NCBI GenBank assembly: GCA_951799405.1
Contig: OX637339.1
Coordinates: forward strand, 4,216,001 to 4,280,000
DNA from: Agapetus fuscipes
Taxonomy: Eukaryota; Arthropoda; Insecta; Trichoptera; Glossosomatidae
DNA length: 64,000 nucleotides
Reading direction: 5' to 3'
The position numbers and the translations under genes are program-made. The notes beneath the pieces were generated by a model. That model worked only from the letters and a program-made list of their open reading frames with translations, did not search any database and was not told where the DNA came from. This document shows, piece after piece, positions 58,001 to 64,000 of the stretch (position 1 is its first letter; every line of letters begins with the position of its first letter).

Positions 58001-61000
58001 AATTGTGTGAAATAAATCAGCCGTTTTTTTGTTTTTTTGTTAAATTTAACCCGTGAATTATAACCATACATTCCTAGAGAGTGTCGAGTGATTTCATTTT
58101 CATTCATTTTTTCGATTTCCACGATCAAGGTGAGTTTAAGCGATATTTTAAACTCGGGGTCTTTCTTTTATAAATCAGCCATGTCAAACTCATTTGAAAT
58201 TGCGGGTCAAATTATCTATTTTGTAATAAGTAAGGAGCCGTAAAGAACCGAAGGCCAAAATTTTTCATGAATTGAAATCGACAACGTGGTGTGGTGGGGG
58301 TAGGGTAGAAACGTTCTCAATTTAAAAATGCCCGCCAAATTGAAAACGAAAGATTTATTTTATATTGCTTGATTTTCTGGTTCCGGGTTTTGACCGTGGT
58401 CCATGTTTTATTTTATATTTTTAAAAGCTTGTGGAAAACATAAACAATGCGATGGATTTTATTCCAAAAACTTTTTTTTTCGTTTCTTTGATTTTTTTTG
58501 CATGAAATCAGTTGACATTTTCTTGTCTGTGATTAAAATAGATTACATTATATCCTTCCGAGAATCGATGATTTTGCAGATACGATGGTTTGTGCGAGAG
58601 GAGTCCAAATATTGCGTGGCTTCTTGAAACTTGAAACAAAATATGGAATATTTTCCATTTCCGGACTGTTCGTGAATCATCCCATGATAGATTAGATACA
58701 GTAATAATGCAAATGAAGTTTATTGCCATAGGTGCAAGGAAAATGTACTAATTAATTATATTTTTTAGTGTTGATCTGTTAACACAGTGAAAGTCCATTT
58801 TTTTAATATTTAAAAAATTGAAATGGTAAAACATGGTTTTAATTCACTTTATTTTTTTTTGTTTTTTAGTATTAATTAATTATTTTATCTAGTAGATACA
58901 TGATTCACTTCCATACATCAATGTCGGTAACAGCAAATGTGTGCCGTCATTCTCTCTTGTTTTCGTCATGCTTTAATCAAACTTACCACAATCTGTAATC
59001 TAAGCTACAAGATGTATTGACATTAAGGTTTATATTATTTAATGCACGCCCACAGGCAGACACGTCTAATGGGGCTTCCACACGCTTGCCAAACCATCTC
59101 AAGTCAAGCGCACAGTGTGTCGTCTAGAACATGCTAGCTGGACAAAATTTTGTCTAATGGACTCATTTTGTCCAGCTAGCATGTTCTAGACGACACACTG
59201 TGCGCTTGACTTGAGATGGGTTGGCAAGCGTGTGGAAGCCCCATAAAGTTACGTTTACACGTCATGCTGCATGCGTACTTACAAAAAACCTCACTTGCAA
59301 CTCTTGCCGTCTTCTCCTAATCCATGGTGCCATTGGCAAAAATGAACCATTAACAAAGTGAGGTTTTTACAGCATGGTGGTCAGCCTCATCAACCCATTA
59401 GTGTAGGAACCACGTGTTTGACTCACCTATTGGAAAGAGTCACTCGGTCATTTTATAGGACAAAATATTTTATAGAAAGGCGATTCCACCCCTCGAATCC
59501 CCCCCCCAGTCGACGCAATTTTCATTTAGGTATGCATTATTCCTTGACTTGCCAATGACACCCCTGTTTCAGGGAAGGTCGGCAAAAGTTGCAGGGTTTA
59601 TGTTTATATTTGAGGTTTGGCTTTCATTTGTAAGTACACATTCAGCATTTGTAAGCGCGAACTTTAATTTGGGCATGCATTTGATAAGGGGGCGATGGGC
59701 TTATCTTTTCACGCATAAAAGAGGCAATGGGCGAAAAAGGGTTGGGAAAACTCACAACACACAAACACTGCCCTAAACGCATTTTTCCCGGTTTATTTAT
59801 GGTTTTTTCTACGGGCGTCGGGTCGGAAATCATAGTATGGATATACGAGTACGTAAAATTGTGAAAGCTTTCACACAGTTTGTCCGGTAATCCATAGACA
59901 ATCCGGGCAGAATGCGTTGCGTCCGAAAAGGGCCTAGTCATCGCGAATAGCCGCATGCTCATCCGGATTTGATTCCATTTCTTTCGAGTCCTAATATTTA
60001 GATAGCGAAGTTTATTTTCAGTGCAGCAGATTACGGAAAGATGGAGCTGTTTTATGTCCACTTAATCCCATTAATGTAAAGTACCTACATCTGCCACTCC
60101 CCGGCACACTTGCACTGGAGAGTAAAGAATACGCTACTGACACATTTCCAGTGGCGTACCCACACAGAGAAAAACAAGGAAGATTATAATAATAATAAAT
60201 TATATATTTGAGTGTTGATCATTAACACAGTGAAAGTCCATTTGAAATTATTTAAAAATTCAAATGGGTGAAACATAGTTTTAATTCACTTATTTATTTA
60301 TTTTTTGTGCTCGAACATTTTCGCCTAATGAGGCATCTTCAGGAGCAGAATGGCTACAAATATTTTTATAAAATAATTTTCAAAACAATTTTTTTCAAAA
60401 CAAAAACAGGTTCAGGTTTTTGTTCAGCATTTGTAAACGCAAACTTGCACATGCCTGTTAGCGGGCATGCATTTAATACGAATTTGAAATGTTAATATTG
60501 TATCTTTACAACTCAGATTATAGATTATTTTATAGATGCTGGTTCAGCGGTTTCCAAGCTGGGGGGCGCGCCTCCCAAAGGAGGCGCGAGCTATGGCTAG
60601 GGAAGACGCCAAAAATGTGTCTATAGTAGTATTAGAATGAAAATAAAATAATAGATGTAGAAACTAGAAAGGGAGACGCGAAAAAAAAAAAATTTAGGGA
60701 GGCATGATAGCATGAAGTTTGGAAACCGTTGTGCTTGTTAATACTTATATACAAGTATAATATCAAAATACAGCACAGAACTCATTTGAAAAAAAAATAG
60801 CTCAATGAACTCTCTTTTCTCCGCGGGCAAATTATGTCACACTTGTATGGACTGCGTTCCTGAGCAACTAATTACAAAATATTTTTTTGCCTTTCCCTAG
60901 TAGGTAACCCCATCGTGTGACGTCACAATTATGTTTGTGTCAATTCACATACGGAATTCATTGGCATCAATAAATTTATTCCTCTCTTTTTCAGTTTTTT

Positions 61001-62607
61001 TAGAAGCCCCCATTTTTTTCCCCACCGGCTGTCCCTGCTTATCGCCAAGAGTTGTGTAAAGTCAAACAGAGCTTTGTCCATTATTCAGAAAGGTCTAAGC
61101 CACCACTTTATATCAACAAAACCATAGATTAACCTCGGTCCTGTGTTAGAGAATCAAGACCACCCAACTGTAAACAATACTTCTATTTATAAGGCTTTCC
61201 TAGAAATAGATAGATACAAGCCAATTTCAATAATATTATTGTCATTCTCAATAACAAATAATTAGTATTTACAAATTATACTATTATATTAGTAATAATA
61301 TATTAATATAGTCATAAAATGATAGGATATACCAGTATACGTATATGGTAATCTATCTTTCTATGAGTGTAAATTTATCAATATACCTACTTATACATAA
61401 TAACAATTAATTCACAGCAAACCCATAAAGTATGGAACTTCTTACCGCTTTGGCTTGTGAATTCTATTTATTTTAACAGATAAGGGAACTAGTGTTGCAA
61501 TAACTAGTACATTCAAAAATGGGTTTTACCCGCCAATAACAACGAAGATACATGATGACAGAGATGAGAAGAGCATCAGCAGCCAGCCAGTTGCCAAAAG
61601 TAAACGAAGGATAAAGGTCCCCCGTCGCTACGAGCCTTGATAATGTTCCCCGCTCGAGGGAATGAAACGTCGGCAGATATAATAACTGCAAGTAGAACAT
61701 GGTCTAACCCGAAAACAACTATACCATGGGTTTTACTGTTCCTAAAAAAACAGGTTATCATTCATCGTAAAGGACTAGTAAACCTCGCCAGTAATATGAA
61801 TTTTATTTGAAGGGGGCGGCCCGGTAGACGCTGGCCGTCTGGTATTTCCTTTGCCACCATTTGAGTTCTTCTACTTTCACTCATGCGGTCTACACGGTCA
61901 CTCCAGAACCGTTTCCTCTTCCTACTCCATCTGACGATGTCTTCAGTGCTCTCTTAACATGCTTCTGATTTATGATTTCCTTAGTCTGTCTCTCAGATTT
62001 TTGCAGCAATGTCGCAGAACATTTTCATCTCAATTTTTTTTTTAAATGGATTTGTGAAGAGGAATACAATTCACCAATCTATTCTGCCTAAGGTCAGAAA
62101 CAGGTATTGATATCATCATTAGAATTATTCAGAATTATTAATCAATAATTACCCAATGAAATCTGTTGAATCAGAATCAAAGCTATGGTCAAATGACCCA
62201 AGCGGGGATTGAACCAACATTATTATATTCCAAATACGCTAGAAAGACTAGCCACTTGACTCCCTCGGCTATAAAACCAATGTTCTGAGTAGACTCTTGG
62301 TTCTTGTGTGTCTGCTGTTGCCTAGACCCCATATATTCATCCAAGTAATATTTATTCCAGGTAACCTAGTGACCACAGTCGCCCTGCTAGCTTGTCCCAG
62401 ACTGCGTGGTCACGCCACCACGACATTTGTCCTGTCCCTGTGCGTGTCAGACTTGCTGTTCTGCTCGTTGAACCTGCCGCTGACGGCCTCCAGGTATCTG
62501 CACGAGAGCTGGAACTTTGGGCACGCCCTGTGCCAGCTGTTTCCAGTCATATTCTACGGGAATGTGGCCGTTTCATTGCTTTCTATGGTCGCCATCACCA
62601 TTAACAG
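46022..62607 (+). CDS. Rhodopsin-family GPCR resembling Tre1/moody, first two coding exons (partial)
   Basis: Exon 1 is 46022-46175 and exon 2 is 62361-62607. The donor GTATGT and acceptor TTATTCCAG join in phase 1 so that ...VGVI plus GNLVTTVALL forms the first membrane helix with its conserved GN. Exon 2 continues through helix 2 (LSLCVSDLLFCSLNLPLTAS), WNFGHALCQLFP with the helix 3 disulfide Cys, and YGNVAVSLLSMVAITINR, ending at a donor within the NR(Y) motif. Insect Tre1 and moody carry NRY where most rhodopsin-family receptors have DRY. In Drosophila these act in germ-cell migration and the glial blood-brain barrier. The N-terminus is short with one N-glycosylation sequon (NGT). The remaining helices lie beyond 64000. 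Which paralogue it is cannot be decided from two exons. Confidence 0.88.
48001..48334. repeat. Snap-back MITE of 334 bp
   Basis: CATTTTTTGGAATG at the left is mirrored by CATTCCAAAAAATG at the right. Inner mirrored blocks include ACCGGATGTTACTGACCGTG, GAAGAACGATTTTCTCTACG, GACGTCTTC and GAAACACGAACTGTT. It interrupts a LINE tail copy (47950-48000 and 48365-48430). A relative of one arm is at 20795-20890. Confidence 0.8.
49047..49287 (+). repeat. LINE 3'-tail repeat, family A
   Basis: Full-length copy in intron 1 of the receptor: GGACTTATAGGTTGGTATGC, TGCACAAGCGCGAACTTGTA, ending AACTTAGATTATATTG. Confidence 0.8.
49598..49760 (+). repeat. SINE related to family D with a different tRNA-like head
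   Basis: The head TATCGTCGAGCGGATAAGGC and box B-like GTTTGAACCCCGCC differ from family D. The 3' part with TTTCTGGCCAGGTA resembles it. Confidence 0.5.
50095..50505 (+). mobile_element. LINE 3' end, second complete unit
   Basis: Near-identical to 37843-38256 over its whole length. AAGAAATGGCGGTTGATCTG, a stop, the AT-rich 3' UTR with TTTACTGTTTAATTGTTTAG, then the family A repeat and a TTAGATTTAGATTTAGATTT tail. Confidence 0.8.
50630..50880 (+). repeat. LINE 3'-tail repeat, family A
   Basis: Full length, immediately downstream of the previous LINE end. It ends AACTTAGATTACATTACATT. Confidence 0.8.
51530..53181 (+). CDS. HARBI1-like Harbinger transposase (358 aa, 3 exons)
   Basis: Exons 51530-51741, 51848-52134, 52604-53181, all GT-AG, giving 358 residues against about 349 for HARBI1. 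It is a DDE nuclease that cuts and joins the transposon ends in the nucleus with a Myb-like partner. Asp157 lies in IAALDCTHIKI, Asp234 in VVLGDSGYFLNNYLL and Glu270 in RNVIERCFGVWKRRFPVL. RWPGSTHDSLIFSNS is the usual spacer motif, and a helix-turn-helix-like region around residues 75-115 (PLQKLLITLRFYA) precedes the catalytic domain. ATG 51530 follows AAAAT. The second intron carries a LINE fragment. No stop or frameshift was seen, so it may be intact. Confidence 0.92.
52265..52560 (-). repeat. LINE C-terminal fragment inside the transposase intron
   Basis: On the minus strand TMRWFGHLERMADERLMKKV, YRGAWKGKTEEGMD and a degraded NKRRVCKKKVM...GHP end, with stops. Same family as 10525-10750. 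Confidence 0.7.
53333..53850 (-). mobile_element. LINE 3' end, third unit (minus strand)
   Basis: From 53850 downward: [20 protein letters not shown], then KDRKKWRLICNVG, an AT-rich 3' UTR, then from about 53580 the complete family A repeat ending in the ATAATCTATAATCTAAGTTG border. It supports the linkage of repeat and LINE independently of the two plus-strand units. Confidence 0.8.
54157..54362. repeat. Near-perfect snap-back element, 206 bp
   Basis: Both arms read GAGATAAAAAGAAAAACCAC from their outer ends inward, then TTTGTTTTAGATTACTATGA, with only a handful of differences to a centre at ATAAATTAAT. Each arm contains the CTGATGATGC-hairpin-AAAC layout treated under findings. No coding. 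Confidence 0.9.
54614..57060 (-). CDS. Harbinger Myb/SANT-like accessory protein (303 aa, 5 exons)
   Basis: Exons 57060-56664, 56534-56460, 55982-55929, 55087-55016, 54927-54614, all GT-AG and joining in phase 1. The N-terminus (residues about 10-85) is a Myb/SANT-like trihelix domain: FSQSEVRILAELVANH, AAWNKVASLFNA and SLKLKYESIKKGTKK. A variable acidic linker follows. The C-terminus has KNWSSWNPKSLKSKI and a charged coiled coil with three tandem KEHDLKM-type heptads. In Harbinger elements such a protein carries the transposase to the nucleus and binds the ends. It lies tail-to-tail with the transposase. The small middle exons (54-75 bp) are inferred from phase and splice signals and are less certain than the outer two. 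Confidence 0.85.
55165..55682. repeat. Foldback element with internal tandem repeat
   Basis: The outer arms are mirrored (GGGAGCTGGAGC, ATGGGCTTCTTC and GTGATGGAGATGATGTTTGT against ACAAACATCATCTCCATCAC, GAAGAAGCCCAT and AGCTCCC). The interior at 55388-55541 has about 3.5 copies of a 42-bp unit built from AAGTGTACTCATATTTTCAT and CAAGTGTACTCAAAGGTACC. It lies in the intron between exons 3 and 4 of the Myb/SANT-like gene. A related arm is at 63418-63560. Confidence 0.85.
56101..56399 (+). repeat. tRNA-derived SINE, family B, full length
   Basis: TAGCTCAGTTGGTACAATGC and GGTTCGAATCCCGCC are clear boxes A and B. It ends TGTGGCTTAGTTGCGTTTTA. Inserted in the intron between exons 2 and 3 of the Myb/SANT-like gene, antisense to it. 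Confidence 0.85.
59070..59243. mobile_element. Near-perfect palindromic MITE with TAA duplication
   Basis: TGGGGCTTCCACACGCTTGC at the left mirrors GCAAGCGTGTGGAAGCCCCA at the right, and the mirror continues almost to the centre. TAA flanks both sides (59067-59069 and 59244-59246), a Harbinger-like 3-bp duplication. It splits a LINE tail copy (58990-59066 and 59247-59400), so the insertion is dated after it. Confidence 0.88.
59766..59937. repeat. MITE family M copy
   Basis: GTGAAAGCTTTCACACAGTT, TGTCCGGTAATCCATAGACA and GGGCAGAATGCGTTGCGTCC match the family; the ends are diverged. Confidence 0.55.
60545..60731. mobile_element. Short hAT-type MITE
   Basis: Ends CAGCGGTTTCCAA and, from the right, CAACGGTTTCCAA. 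The 8-bp flanks TGCTGGTT and TGCTTGTT differ at one position. An internal GGGGGGCGCGCCTCC is near the left end. Non-coding. Confidence 0.75.
61810..61940 (+). repeat. Dispersed repeat shared with 18245-18380
   Basis: GGCCCGGTAGACGCTGGCCG, TCTGGTATTTCC and CTGACGATGTCTTCAGTG in the same order as at 18245. Confidence 0.5.
62038..62280 (-). repeat. tRNA-derived SINE, family D
   Basis: Minus-strand copy with AATTCACCAATCTATTCTGC, an AT-rich middle and AGCGGGGATTGAACCAACAT. It ends less than 100 bases before receptor exon 2, where it may affect the acceptor region. Confidence 0.7.
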
Positions 62608-62716
62608 GTAAATAAAATTATAATAGACAATTTCTCCGCTGCTAATTGAAAAAAACATTATGACTGTTGGGATATAGATTATAATACTACTAGTAATTTC
62701 TCAACTTGTCCCATCA

Positions 62717-62858
62717 GTACCCGTAGTACGAGTTTTGTCGTAATACTCAAAGTATTGAGTTTTCGAGAAAAATGTATGTGAACTTGAAAAGCACCAAACT
62801 TTTTTCTCGAATACTCAATACTTCGAGTATTGTAAAAAAAAACTGGTACTACGGGTAC
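62717..62858. repeat. Short hairpin MITE with GTACCCGTAGTACGAG ends
   Basis: GTACCCGTAGTACGAGTTTT mirrors AAAACTGGTACTACGGGTAC, with a second mirrored pair around ACTCAA and TATTGAGT. A half copy lies at 34420-34468 and a longer relative at 29691-29931. Confidence 0.75.
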
Positions 62859-63015
62859 AGGAGTGTGGTGTAGTGGTTATATCAGAGAGCCAATGAAGAC
62901 CACGTTAAGGGTAATTTAATAAAGGATGATATTTGAGAATATGTAGGCTAAGAATAAGTTTGAATTTGCAGCATTGTTCTTAGCTAGCAAATGGCACACT
63001 TGTAAGGAACTACGC

Positions 63016-63412
63016 CCCTAGCAAACGCAAACAAAAACGCAACAAAGCTACACATATAAAGTGTAATCTTTTGGATCATGCGGCGAGTGGAACCCATTTG
63101 TTTGTACAAATCATGATGAGTTGATGATTTCTTTAGACCACCGTTTCGTGATGTAGTCCCTCCAATGGCACACATGCTACAGGTAAGGGGGCTAACCTTA
63201 CGCCAACCACTTCAGTTGAAATTGGATTTTTCCAGCTCTCGAGGGGTCTGGTACTCATTTCTTGCACAGGCTGAGTAAGATTTGCCAATATTTTATTTTG
63301 AACTTGAAATCAAAACGAAACCAGAAATCATTTCTTACACCCTCGGTGGGATTCGAACCCGAGTTCTTGGTATGGAATGTAAGCACTTTGCTAACTGATC
63401 TATCGATCAAAC
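63016..63412 (-). repeat. tRNA-derived SINE, family B, with a 70-bp insertion
   Basis: On the plus strand it runs from AACGCAAACAAAAACGCAAC to GGGATTCGAACCCGAG and CTAACTGATCTATCGATC. About 70 bases at 63107-63178 interrupt the junction where other copies read CTATTTATTTTTACAGGTAA. Confidence 0.7.
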
Positions 63413-63641
63413 ACAAAATATGATGCTAGAGAGTTGCTTTTCGGATTTTGTTGGCGTGATCTATGGAAGCTGGAGCTTCCGAACATTTCGCCCATGTCTG
63501 CAATGGGCTTCTTCAACGTGAAGGTGAAGTAATGAAGATGATTTTGATTTTGATGAAACTGTGATAATATGAGACGTCTTAGAGCGGGGACTACTAGGAA
63601 AAAGTCTAACAAAATATTTGTATGGGATGCTATATAGAAGA

Positions 63642-63900
63642 AATCTAATCTAATCTAATCTAAGCTGCAAAGATACATATCATTTAAGATTTATATTAAA
63701 TGCATTCCCACAAGCAGACATGTATAATTTCGCGCTAACACATGCCGCATGTGGACCTACAATATAAAAACCCAATCTCAAATGAACATAAGCCCTGCAA
63801 CTCTTGCCGTCCTTCCCTGAAACAGGGGTGACATTGGCAAAGTGAACCATTTTTTACAGTATGGGTGGTCAGCCGCATACCAACCTATAAGTCAAGGAAC
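63642..63900 (-). repeat. LINE 3'-tail repeat, family A, full length
   Basis: Starts TCTAATCTAATCTAATCTAA and ends ATAAGTCAAGGAAC. It is one of the least diverged copies, together with 42521-42774. Confidence 0.85.
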
Positions 63901-64000
63901 ATACATCACAAATTACATTTTTTAAATCAATAAACAATAATATAAACATGGACATTAAAAAAAACTAAATCATAAAACCAATTTCACTTTAATAAACCCT

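Larger units (their letters stand above)
62608..64000. other. Start of the next receptor intron, repeats only
   Basis: No further receptor exon is visible. The stretch holds the hairpin at 62717, the SINE at 63016, a foldback arm at 63418-63560 and the LINE tail at 63642. Confidence 0.55.

Overview
The window is nuclear DNA of an animal, most likely an insect and plausibly a lepidopteran. It is AT-rich. Its genes are split by GT-AG introns that join in frame into full-length proteins. It is saturated with SINEs, LINE 3' ends, Harbinger, piggyBac and hAT elements and snap-back MITEs. Lepidoptera is an inference from gene and repeat style, not proven.

Four host genes are visible. (1) Minus strand 6857-1443, eight exons: a 469-residue member of the xylose isomerase family that appears to have lost nearly all catalytic and metal ligands. 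(2) Minus strand 14223-8329, seven exons: a 548-residue CDKAL1-type tRNA methylthiotransferase, with all six cluster cysteines and a C-terminal membrane anchor. (3) Minus strand 32820-17784, thirteen exons: a 641-residue cationic amino acid transporter of the SLC7 CAT type. (4) Plus strand from 46022: the first two coding exons of a rhodopsin-family receptor resembling Drosophila Tre1/moody. They are separated by a 16.2 kb intron, and the gene runs off the right edge.

Most of the rest is mobile DNA, much of it nested. Intron 5 of the transporter holds a 5'-truncated LINE whose reverse transcriptase frame is split by a 1.72 kb TTAA-flanked piggyBac-type element; removing that element restores the frame. 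The first intron of the receptor holds an apparently complete 6.1 kb PIF/Harbinger transposon. It has a 29-bp perfect terminal repeat, a three-exon HARBI1-like transposase and, on the opposite strand, a five-exon Myb/SANT-like partner. It has collected six or more younger insertions, all outside its exons.

The region 32.8-46.0 kb has no recognisable gene. It holds LINE tails, tRNA-derived SINEs, hAT and other MITEs, a tandem repeat with a period near 107 bp, and a pyrimidine-rich minisatellite. The commonest repeat (about 250 bp, more than 20 copies) proves in three places to be the 3' end of a LINE, with a TTAGA-rich tail rather than poly(A).

The two most unusual observations are the apparently maintained but catalytically empty xylose isomerase homologue, and a recurrent hammerhead-ribozyme-like layout (CTGANGA, one extra base, a short hairpin, GAAA) in several otherwise different snap-back repeats.
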